From NCBI GenBank assembly GCA_018389105.1, contig JACATO010001102.1, forward strand, positions 160,353 through 224,352: DNA of 64,000 bases. The letters run 5' to 3'. The translations under genes were made by a program, and so were the position numbers. The stretch is from Nautilus pompilius. Lineage: Eukaryota > Mollusca > Cephalopoda > Nautilida > Nautilidae. This document shows positions 53,805 to 64,000 of this stretch, piece after piece. Below the pieces are notes generated by a model. That model saw only the letters and a list, made by a program, of their open reading frames with translations, made no database searches and was not told the origin of the DNA. Positions within the stretch are counted from its first letter, which is position 1. Every line of letters begins with the position of its first letter.

Positions 53805-54907
53805 CCCATTCGTTCTGAGATAACTGCCTTCCAAAGCTTGGCCCTCTGTATAATACGCGGGTGGGAGCCTAGAAGCGCTAGTATTTGTTTTGAACTGATG
53901 CATAAGTTAGTCCGGCACGCAGAGGGTTAATATTAACGAGGAAGCCGCCTGGCATTACAGAGTAAAGGTCTGAAGGTGTGGTGGCGTGTAAGTAAACTAC
54001 ACCTGACATGTTTCAGTTAAGTCACACTGAAGATCAAGCTGCTGCTTTATTTTAGTTTTCAATATTGAAGAATGTAACAGTTTGGATGCAGCTTTCCAAC
54101 CCAGAATATAACATGCAATTATTTACTAAATTAATAACTTCCAAGATGGCTCTGATCTTGAACAAGTATTTCTGTAAAGGATGGGATTCCGAAATCAATA
54201 TGCTTTTGTGAGGCGATATGAATTCTAAAACTCTAAATTCTTTTGTCTTACTGACCCCTCCACCTTATCGGGCTAAAGGCCGCGACATTGCGAAGATATT
54301 GCTCACCTGGCCCCTTTTGATAAACGAATTTATTTTAAATCGGTTACTTTCGTCGGTTTCATGAGAGCAAATCGACGATCACCTGTCGCCTTCAATGGGA
54401 AATGTCTCCGTTCTCCCGACACATTGAAACCTTCTACTTCCAACGTCAGGTTGCTTCCGGTGGCGACACCACATCTGTCTAGGCTCTCAGGCTTACCGAG
54501 AAGGTTTCGCACACAAAAAGGGAGTTTGGAATACTTCGATTACTGCCATTCCAAACGATTAAAATTTTTCAGCAATAGAGTTAACCGGTCAGATTCTTTG
54601 AGGAAATCCCAAGAGCAGTCTGAAGAGCTAATGTGAATGTACAACCGTGGGAGTTTCGCGACTATTTAAATACAGGACGAGTTCTCCTATATATTGAGCG
54701 TTTATATTTCGAAAACAACAACCCAAAATGAGCTGGAATAGAAGCATAGTTACAAGAAATGTTGAAAAATATGCTTTTTTTGAAAACCCATTCTGGTTCT
54801 TGGTTAAAATTTCGGACTGGGAAGTTTCATTTATCCACCAAAAAAAAAAAAAAAAAATAGAAAGAAAAGAAATTAGCAATTTTACCGGAGAACTTTCGGG
54901 GCTTTCG
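53805..54907. other. Intergenic, no gene recognised
   Basis: Balanced composition. The 91-codon plus-strand and 107-codon minus-strand open frames (54361-54636, 54628-54951) have no recognised domain. Confidence 0.45.
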
Positions 54908-55010
54908 AAGACCTGATGGTTAGTATTCCGGCTTGAAGCCGTGGGGTACATTCCCCTCCTGCATCGGATGGCTATAAATCGTTTCCAGCATCGTAAAGGT
55001 TAAGTAAAAA
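54908..55010 (+). repeat. Possible degenerate tRNA-derived SINE
   Basis: Reads CCTGATGGTTAGTATTCCGG (A-box-like), GGGGTACATTCCCC (B-box-like, one or two changes from GGTTCATTCCC) and a tail CATCGTAAAGGTTAAGTAAA. Weak, but the order and spacing are tRNA-like. Confidence 0.4.
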
Positions 55011-55189
55011 GCAGAATTACGATTTCAGAGAGCGCAAAATGTTCCTTTTGGTGAGGAAATTAGCCGAAAGACTATTTCTTAATTAATCACAGCAACCGAC
55101 TTAGTTTTCTACGCCTCGAGTGTCGAGACCCCGGCTCCAGCTGACTCCATCACTGCTTCAGGAAAACTCGTGAACAATTTCTGAGCATC

Positions 55190-55319
<130 letters not shown>

Positions 55320-56126
55320 TTCTCAATACATAAAATTTACTTTAACGATTTTCTAAATCTTACTGAACTTACTAATTTCGGATTTTAATGGATTATCCAG
55401 GCACAGCCGTAAATGCTTACACCAGCGTCGACTGCGATTCGAGACGGGTAATAGTTATCTTTAAATTTAGCTTTCAGCCTCTATGACCTAGGACATGAAC
55501 AGCCAGCAATCGGTTTAGGCGGATTAGATAGAAAATCTCTGATTCGTGAGAGGAACGGAATCGCATTCGATAATTTCCTTGCACTGAGGCCAGAACGCCA
55601 TCAGTAGAGATGGTCTCGATTATTTGTCGACGCTAAAATCGAAGCAGAGTGCTTAAAATCTAATTGTGGACCTTTTTTCTTCTTCTTTGTTATTGTGGTG
55701 TAAGATTCTGCTATCAACTTAGCATGAACGCCACCAGGATGTCATCCACAGGGAATCCACCTTGATGATGGCAACAGCGAAAGGTCGTCGAAACGTCGGC
55801 TCGTTAGAGCTTTATCACCGCCAGTGAGGCGATGAAAAGTCCCTAAATCAGCTTTCGTGACGCCCACTCAATAAGGTCTCGTCCTGATCTGCAGTTATAT
55901 TACCAAGAAAACATCTAAAATCTTTTTACTTAAAATTCATAATCATTTGCTTTCACTGATATCATTCTTTAGCCGGCCCTTAACTTTCAGCTGTCATTCA
56001 TTATATACTACATATCTTTTCATAGGTTCCTTCACCCCCTCATCCTGCCTATTTTTTTCTTTCCCCCTTTAAACAAATGGCTACCATCTTATCGTCTCTC
56101 TGGTTTTACTCTCCTAGAAATCTGAC
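55320..56126. other. Intergenic with a Penelope/hammerhead-like motif
   Basis: At 55762-55800 the sequence runs CTTGATGATGGCAACAGCG, AAAGGTCGTCGAAACGTCGG. It resembles the GATGA...GAAACGTC ends seen in Penelope-like and other elements with hammerhead ribozymes. The core CTGATGA is altered to TTGATGA and stem II is poor. No reverse transcriptase is visible. Otherwise no gene. Confidence 0.35.
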
Positions 56127-56455
56127 GGTTTAGGGCTGTAAGTGTGATCCTTAAAACTAACCCTAAATCTAAAGGTTTAAGGCTGTATGTGTGATCCTTA
56201 AAACTAAACCTAAATCTAAAGGTTTAAGGCTGTATGTGTGATCCTTAAAACTAACCCTAAATCTAAAGGTTTAAGGCTGTATGTGTGATCCTTAAAACTA
56301 ACCCTAAATCTGACGGTTTAAGGCTGTATGTGTGATCCTTAAAACTAACTCTAAATCTGACGGTTTAAGGCTGTATGTGTGATCCTTAAAACTAACCCTA
56401 AATCTAAAGGTTTAAGGCTGTATGTGTGATCCTTAAAACTAACCCTAAAATTGAA
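56127..56455. repeat. 47-bp tandem repeat, seven copies
   Basis: The unit begins GGTTTAAGGCTGTATGTGTG and contains ATCCTTAAAACTAACCCTAA. Copies start at 56127, 56174, 56221, 56268, 56315, 56362 and 56409, exactly 47 bp apart. Each unit carries a telomere-like CTAACCCTAA. Confidence 0.93.
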
Positions 56456-57215
56456 TCCTAACTCTAAATTCTAACCGTAACAAGAACCCCAAACCGTCAC
56501 CGCAGCTTTATCTTTAAGAATAAACCAAATCTGTTACTCTAACCTTAAAGTTAACCCTAATCTCACGCTTAATCCTATACCTCAACCTTAAACTATAACC
56601 TTGTCTAACTATTACATGAACCATAATTATAATTCCAGTTCAGATAAACCATAATACTGTGAAACTTTAGCTCTACGCTAGTCTTAAAATCTTAACCTAA
56701 AGTCTAGTCCTAACCCCAATCGTAAACCTAAATCATAAACTTAACTTTAAATAGAGACCCTTAACTTTACTGAGCCATAACACCACCATACCGTAGCCAT
56801 ATCATAATCCAAAACCCTTAACCTAAACTCTAACCCTAACCTTTACCAGCATCTTAAGCCCAAACCATACACTTAACCATAACCTTAACCCTAACATTAA
56901 ATCTTAAATCTAGATCCTAACTTTAAAACTAAACCATAATCCTAAAACCTAAACAATAACTATAATCTAAAATCCTGACCATAACCTTAATCCCTAGAAA
57001 CGTAAACCGTATTCTTATGCTTAACCCCGAACCCTAAATTCAAAACATAACTCTAACCATAACCATAATCCTAAAGTCTAAACCTTAACCTAAGCTACAC
57101 CTTAACCTTATTGCTAATCTGAATCTCAACCCGAAACCCCAACTTAAACCTTAACACGAATCCTAGGCGTTAACTAACATAGATTTTAACCCTAAAACTA
57201 CCAACCTAACTGTAA
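56456..57215. repeat. Degenerate telomere-like (CCCTAA)-related block
   Basis: About 750 bp composed almost entirely of diverged AACCCTAA/AACCTTAA/AATCCTAA words, all on the same strand. Perfect tandem hexamers are rare. It follows directly from the 47-bp repeat. A short, cleaner run, CTAACCCTAACCCTAACC, occurs alone at about 60532-60549. Confidence 0.8.
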
Positions 57216-57990
57216 AACTATCCAGGAAGATGTCAAGACTTGAGTTTTTTGTATTGAAATAACCCACACCCCTCGTGCTTTGGAACTTTCTTTCTTTTGT
57301 GTTTTTTTGTTGTAAAACTGGTTCCGGTAACCGAACTATCTGCCTGAATGGGGCTTTAAAATTGCCTCACCGAGACAGGATTCGACTGTAAACTAACCAG
57401 TCCCGGATCTTTAGCTTCCATATATTTTTCTTAAAACTGATAGTTGTAAGCTGATGGAAACAAAGATTTAGGTTAAATTAGGCCATACTGAGTTTGGCTT
57501 TAGGATGGTGTCTCGAACTTAAACCGTAATATGAACTTTTGATGGGTTCCGGAATCTTTGCAGGACAGGACCGAATCAGCCCGTTTGCTGATTCCTGGTC
57601 GCTCTCGCCCATGTGGTCCTCGGTCCCGCCGCTAATTTAAAGGTGTCGCCACCGACGCGATAACATTCATTCTTCTTCCTGTTTGGGTACAAACCGGAAA
57701 CGACGATCACGTGCATGTCCGTCCAGCCGGTGTCCGGTGATGGTTGGTTTGCTCTCTCTCTCTCTCTTTTTTACCAGCAGCTTTGAAGACAGTAGAGTTT
57801 TATCGCAGAGAGAAATAAGACATCATTTTCTCTTCCATTTTAAAGTCTTAGTCTCTCTCAACATTGTCGTTATGGCAGGTTTCCCTTTTTTAACATCGAG
57901 ATTTAGGCTTCTAAAAACCTTAGTTTTGAAAATGTCTAAAAACTCTAGAAAAAATATCTGAGTTTCCGATCTCCGTCAGCTTTAGGGGAG
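57216..57990. other. Intergenic, no gene recognised
   Basis: Balanced composition. The 92-codon open frame at 57683-57961 has no recognised domain. Confidence 0.45.
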
Positions 57991-57999
57991 TTTATATAT

Positions 58000-58122
58000 A
58001 TATATATATATTTTAATTTGAAACTTCCCGCGGAGTTAGGGAGATAGATGGGCATTTTGGTATATATATATTTTAATTTGAAACTTCCCGCGGTGTTAAG
58101 GAGATAGATGGGCATTTTGGTA
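58000..58122. repeat. 60-bp tandem duplication with (TA)n
   Basis: AAACTTCCCGCGG...GATAGATGGGCATTTTGG occurs at 58021 and 58081, exactly 60 bp apart, each preceded by (TA)n-TTTTAATTTG. Confidence 0.9.
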
Positions 58123-61100
58123 AAAAAAAATAAATCTATTCAATTTCATCTCTCCAAGAGAGGTATTTAAAATCTGAATAAGTTATAATTTTTATTTTTT
58201 TAATTCGAGAAAAAAGAACTCTAAGAAAAAAAAAAGGTATCGATTTTACAGTATATATTTATTTTTTCTTTCGAATTTCTGTGGTCGTCTCCTAGGGGAA
58301 GTTCCTAAAATTAAGGAGCAAAGGAAGTAAAATCAAATCAAATTCACCTTACAAAAATGAAAAAAAAAAATTTACTGCCTTGCCCTTTAGGGCAGCTTCA
58401 GAACCCGAATGAAATAATCTTCTGACTTCTTAGCAAGTGGTTTTTATCGCACCTCGAAGCAGTTTAAAAGTGATCCGAATCAGAAATTACACATGGAAAG
58501 AACACGTATCGACTGAAAGCTTCCAGTCAGTCTTGCTATCTCCCAGGGATGATGTCGTCTTGGAAAACCCAAAAGAAAAACAACTTTAATTAGACTTTGA
58601 AGTTCTGATGTCGTAAATGTGTCTTAACGTTTCCACGATTTAGTTACAGCTGGCAGGCTACTTTTGTTTTGTTTTTTTTTTATGGTGATTCCATACTGCA
58701 TTAGATTAATTAAAACCAACCCCCCCTTTTACCAGAAAGTAGACTAGTCCTTGAGGCGTCTTCTAAGAGTGATTACCCCTCCCCCACGGATCGCACCTGC
58801 GACCGTTGCTTGGATCAACAATAGAATATCGCATAACATCCTGGTGAAGTATTTCTTGCACGATCAAAGTCCTCGCCATAGTTACCGTAACGTGTCATCA
58901 CGTCTGTATTATCGAACGGCTATGCGTTGGCGTACATGAAAGGTGAGATATTCCATTGGTGAATTCGCTGCATTTATGGCTACCGGTCTATCTGTGTATG
59001 GAACGGAAGAATGTTTTCGAAATGGCAGGAATCAGAGTACCGCTAAACGATAAAATAATTTATAGTAAAAAAAAGAATATAAATATATATATATATATAT
59101 TTTTTTTTTTAAAAAAATTTACGTATTATTTATGTTTTCTTGTAGAAATTTTCTTACCATTTAGCCACGCCTTCGTCTTTTCGTTTGTTTCCGTGGGAAA
59201 CTTGTAGTTGCATAATCTTCGGAAGGCACCGTGGATTAACAGCGAAGGGTGGAGACACAATAGGTTTGCTGTCTCTGTGTTTCAGCTTTGTGAAAGATAG
59301 GAAAGGAACCGGATGTGTGGTGGGGGAGCAAAAATCAACGAAGCCTAAGCTTCTTGGAACTCTGCTCCAACTCGAGCAGTAGAAATGTTTCCAATTGTTG
59401 CGACTCGGGTATTCAATTTTGTTTTCTTTTGGATAGAAAACTACTGGTCAGTTTCCAAAGCCGTCGTTTCTCGGTTTCCGGTCTCAGTGCCACAGTGTTG
59501 GGAAACGAGAATAGATTTTTGGTAAAATCGGCCGGATCGAATAGGAATCTGCCGAGTAAACGTTGGTAGATGTTATCTTGTATTTTAACGTGTACCGTTT
59601 TGTTTTAGCCAATTCCTCTTCGATTTCTTTCATATCGTATTCGCGAACACTCAGGTCCATTGTGGGAAAGTTCCAGAAGTATTTAAGCTCTGCGCCCGGC
59701 GTTTAGGAAGAAGTTGGCAAAAGAGCATTTGACATTACCGTGATCTTCGGATATATGGTGGAAACGAAGATTTTAAGCCCACCTTTTTTAGATGCGGCCG
59801 GTAAGGGGGGGGGAGAGGGAAACAACAACAATATAGGGATACTTTCCATACAACAGGAGTACGACTATTTATAGTAACCTTCGAGCATTGTGGAAGGTGT
59901 CACAAAGACGTTCAAATGTTTGTCTTCCTACAACTGGAGTCGTGTGACAGTTACGTCACGTCAGGTGTTTTACCTGTCTTTTTTCTTTTGTCACTGGGTG
60001 GGTGTACCAGCTTAAGTCATATCTATTATATGATTCCAAATTTGAATAAAACGGTCAAATTGCGTGTAAAACCTGTTACAAATGCTCCCGTAATGCAGTT
60101 ATCGAAGTATTAAGAGTTTGGCTCTTCGAGAACTTGTCGATGGGCAGCGCCAAAGTAATCTTGCAAGTCACTTCACCAACCTGATATCAGCAGCTTGCAC
60201 AGGGTTAAATTAGACACCAGGCTCCCCTGTTCAGAATTCTTATTTAACTCTCGAGTTACACCACCTGCCCGGTCTGAGGTATCTGCGCTGTTTCGGTATG
60301 TTCAGTCCAGCTGGTCTGGATCTGAGCTCCGATCAAACTGTACGGAATCGGATCGGCCAAAGTCTACTAATCTACACGCTGGACAGTCTAGTGTTTCACG
60401 CCCCTAACACCAACAGACCATGGAGGAAAGCTTTCGAGTGGACTAAAGCTCATCTGGAACCAGGCTCTCTTCAGTGACGGCGGTAGATCAAAACTTCACT
60501 CTGTTGTTGGAGGTTGTATGTTTGGCCAGAACTAACCCTAACCCTAACCTGACTAAAGAACCCTCTTTCTGGTAGTATCCCTGCTATAGTCCGGAGCGAT
60601 GCATCACGTGACCACGAAAATAAACCATTTCTCTTGGTTAATCATGTTAGGCTGTCGGAAGAAGCGAGTGACCTTGTCTGATCTTTCAGTGGTAAACAGA
60701 CTGATGGTTAGCTCTGATCATTTTAAAGGGGCAATATCAGTCCCTTTTCTCAGTAAACTTTGGACAACTCTCTCGGTGATTGCAGTGGGGAAGATTTTGA
60801 GTTTATGATTGAATTCTTCATCCACCTTAACGATGCGAGACAGCAGAAAACAACGTCAGCCGCACGGAGGAAGAAAGGGCCAGTCTCACCAATAAAGGAA
60901 TTAGTTATTAGCGAAAAGATTACCAGAGAACAAATTCTTCAGGGGTAAACAGCAGGGGTCCGCATTCAGTTTGAATGTGGCAAGTGCTCGGTAGGATCCA
61001 TATCCGATCTGAATAGGAAACGCACAGCAGACAATCACATCTGTAAAAAAAAAAACAACAACAAAATCTCTAATGTAAGAATACGTCTTTATATTACTTG

Positions 61101-64000
61101 AGGGACTACGTTTTTCAATAAGTTGTTCGGTCAGCTGAAGACGGTTCTGTACCATTAGGTATACGATGCCGGAAGTGACGTCATTAATGATATCCGGGTA
61201 CGCGGATATTTATTGCTTCTCGGTATGATGATCTTGTTTAAACTTTTAACATGTTTAATATACTCCAATAATCGGCAGTCGCGCATGCCAGACGGCTAAG
61301 ATAGTTTATCACACGTCTAAAATGACGGCAGCCGTGCTAAGCGCCACCATTTCAAAGGGGACAAAGAGCCAGGAGAACTGCTAATCGGCCGAGGGAATGA
61401 GGTGAACGGGGAAGACCGGGGTCCACCGGCTGACGCAGAGTACGGTTTGGATTCAGAAGGATTCGCGGTCGGAAGCAGGACAAGTAGAGATGGCTACCAC
61501 GACGGCCACCCGTTAACAATAGGCGAATGCTAGGGATTTCGTCTTATTCGAAAATGGTTTTTCAATGGAAAAATTTAAAAAAAAAAAAAAAAAATAGGAG
61601 TTATGGACTTCGCCTGTCCATTTTGGTGGTGAGGTGTTTTGCCTGACTTTCACTGTAGGTTCCCTTTTTGAAATATGCATATAATTACATGTCCGGGCAG
61701 TTTACCAGGGGGGCTGTGATTGAGGGATCGCCGATCGCTAACCAGCGCGGAGCGATCGATCCTTTTACTTTGCTTTGATCTACATCGACTGTAGTCTGAT
61801 CGGGGAATGAATGCGGTATTTACGGTTCCCCCCTCTTTGTAAACTCGCCCGACCACGAAAACGATTTAACAAAACGAGATGTCTCGGGGGTGTAAACAGG
61901 AACCGAGTCGACGAACCGGCAGCTCTTCGTGCAGTCTTTTCACTGTTGTCGAACAATCGGTTACCTTTGTTGCTGTCGTCGGTGGTGGGAGGGAGAAAGG
62001 GAGAGAGATCCTTTATTTCTCCTGGAGACAGCGGCTGGTTCGTGTCGGCTCCTTCTCGGCAAACTGTCCACCACGTGTTGCAGGCCGGCGTTAAAATCCT
62101 GCCCCGAGAAGACTCCCTCCCAGGTAGTCTGCTGATTGGTTCGATACCGGGGTCGGTTTAGCGTCCCTTCGTTGGATATATTTTTTTTAACCCTCCCTCT
62201 CCAATCCGAGCCGGTTGTATGGGTTTCCTCTTAGTAGGGGGGCCATTTCTGGCGAAGCCCGGATCTGCCTGGTTCGTAATAGACGGCCTAACCGGCAGCA
62301 ACTCGCTTAAGAGACGTCATCTCGGCTGATGAGACTGGCGTACGATAAAACATCTAGGCTCCCTTATGTCTGCTATTTTTCGTATTATAGAGATCTGATT
62401 AAGAAAAAAAAGGTAAGACCTTAATGCTGTATCCAGTAGGGCCGTCATGGCTTTGTCTCCTTATTCGGGGGATTAACTATCTCGGTAGATCCCAGGTTGA
62501 GGGGTTCAAACAGGGGAAACTGTACCTTATTTTTCTTCTTCTGAGTTGTAGTTCCTTACTGTTGCCAGCGATAGCGAACAAAACCTCACGCCTCTGCCGT
62601 TCTTTAGAAGTCCTTTCGCAGGGGTCTATTAAGGGAATTGGTCTGGTTCTCTCAATTATTTGTTCGGCTAGCCGTTCACGTAGTCCTAACAACTTATCTA
62701 CCAACGAGGACGTCGCTGAATGGACACGCCCCACAGGTACCCGCGTTAAAAAAAAAACAACCAGATGGTTCTATAGACGGATCTGCGGTGGAAAACAGAG
62801 ATTTCTGTCTGTCGCAGCTGAGATGGCAGCACCATCTCGACTACTCGCAGATATTAAAATAAAAAAAGAACTAAGAGAAAAAGAGCCGAGGATATTCTCT
62901 TGACGGAATGAGCTCTTTTCGATTTATTAGACGACCCAGTTCTAAACACCCGTATACAAGAGAGCGAGAAGACTGCGCCGAAGAATCTGGGAGTTTGCGA
63001 AGTTAAGGAGTTTAAACTATTGCGATTGCAGTTTGGACCAAAGTATACTCTGCTTAATGTTAACCACCGTAGTCTACTCCCGGCGCACACAGCAGGCGCA
63101 GAAACCCAGGGACACCGGAACCTAACGTTCTTGGCTTTAATTCCGTTTGTGAAGGCGCACAAAGCGATCGGAAGTCAGGGAAACAAATTTCCGTTAGTCA
63201 GGTTAGACTCTGATTTCATTAGAGGTTAGCGTAGGAACCACGACCAAACTTATAAGGCGGGGGTTAGGGAGCGGGTATCAAGCGGGTCTCCGGTGTTGTC
63301 TCGTCGGCACCGTTGGGGAAATAGCCTGCTTCAGGGATTCTCTTGTCATCTTACGTCTGCCTTCTGACCACTGCTGTGGATTTCGCTGCACAGCTGATGA
63401 TGTCGTCTACAATGTCTCTTCGTTAGACTTTAAACGCACAAGTCGACGGGTGATTGCCATTCTGGTCACCCGTAATAACTTTGATAACATTCCACTGCGG
63501 TGTTAATAAATTCTTCTGTTTTCTTTTCTTTTCTTGCTGCATATATTGGGGAAAAAGACGAGAAAAGCCGCTAAATCCCAAATAAAAAAGACATTGCTGA
63601 CACATTTTCATGCAGGGATAGTTTCTGAATGACACCGATCACCAATCACTTCCCCCTCCAGTAGCCTACTGTATCATTTTAACAACTCCCCACTTTCTAG
63701 CTGCAGTGTTCGTGATCGATCAGCATGGTACTTACAGCGAGACGCCATCTCTTGTCAGCAAAGAGCATTTATGGGACTATCCGGGAAGGAGAACGAGAGA
63801 AAATGACCCACTAAAACCTGCTGACTTGACTCAGGCATTGCACCAGGAGTAAGCAAAAACATTGAAAAATAGTGATGCCAAACATGAAGCCAAAAATGCA
63901 ATTCTATTCCACGTAAAACGAAGTGGATAAACTAGATACTGAGATTTTATACGATGGCGACTCTAAATATCTCTAATAGCTCTTCATTAACTGGACTGAA
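58123..64000. other. Intergenic, no gene recognised
   Basis: CpG-rich throughout. Contains (TA)n at about 59079-59100, an isolated TGACGTCA at 61176-61183, poly-A at about 61577-61594, and B-box-like fragments (58783-58812 reversed, 62124-62137 and 62497-62512) that may be old SINE pieces. Open frames up to 159 codons (62424-62903) show no domain I recognise. Confidence 0.45.

Noticed and set aside
56456..57215. True chromosome end
   Set aside because: The CCCTAA words are heavily diverged and non-tandem, and about 6.8 kb of ordinary DNA follows on the right.
58783..58820. Reversed tRNA-like B box (GGTGCGATCC on the minus strand)
   Set aside because: No A box at a suitable distance. Too weak to call a SINE.
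62424..62903. 159-codon plus-strand open frame as a gene
   Set aside because: No domain, no splice or promoter support, and mixed composition. Left as unannotated intergenic sequence.

Overview
This is a eukaryotic, animal window. The genes are split by introns with GT-AG ends, and there are many microsatellites, tRNA-derived SINEs, LINE, hAT and mariner elements. Gene content, SINEs and a mosaic CpG pattern fit a lophotrochozoan, most likely a mollusc and perhaps a gastropod. That placement is inference; no sequence search was possible.

Layout. (1) 1-3.45 kb: the 3' part of a plus-strand EndoU (XendoU/PP11-type endoribonuclease) gene. Two exons are identified (431-577 and 3201-3446); earlier exons are unresolved or lie outside the window. 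(2) 3.45-10.4 kb: AT-rich intergenic DNA with a pogo/Tigger-like transposase relic and a SINE. (3) 10.4-35.8 kb: one complete minus-strand gene of nine coding exons for an ethanolaminephosphotransferase (EPT1/SELENOI family), 390 residues by my splice model. The exon phases join cleanly and the full CDP-alcohol phosphotransferase motif is present. Intron 7 appears to use a GC donor. The protein ends in TAA without the vertebrate selenocysteine tail. Its introns hold a 2.0-kb hAT element, a decayed L1/Tx1-like LINE, a 1,323-bp mariner-type element (catalytic spacing DD41D, perfect 115-bp inverted repeats) nested inside that LINE, SINEs, a hAT relic and a cluster of short hairpins. (4) 35.8-36.26 kb: a 471-bp CpG-rich divergent promoter. 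(5) 36,258-37,316: an intronless fructose-1,6-bisphosphatase of 352 residues with GC-rich codons and substitutions at normally conserved positions. (6) 37.4-64 kb: no gene I recognise. It is CpG-replete and rich in satellites: two arrays packed with the perfect cAMP-response palindrome TGACGTCA (44.4-45.06 and 46.35-47.0 kb), 70-bp and 47-bp tandem repeats, a degenerate telomere-like CCCTAA block, long trinucleotide tracts and more SINE fragments.

How the parts relate. EPT1 (phosphatidylethanolamine synthesis by the Kennedy pathway, in the endomembrane) and FBPase (cytosolic gluconeogenesis) are transcribed divergently from a shared promoter. EndoU converges on the 3' end of EPT1. The left 34.5 kb is strongly CpG-poor except inside young transposons, and the right side is CpG-rich. 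This is what germline methylation of a broadly expressed gene body beside unmethylated DNA would leave behind in an invertebrate.
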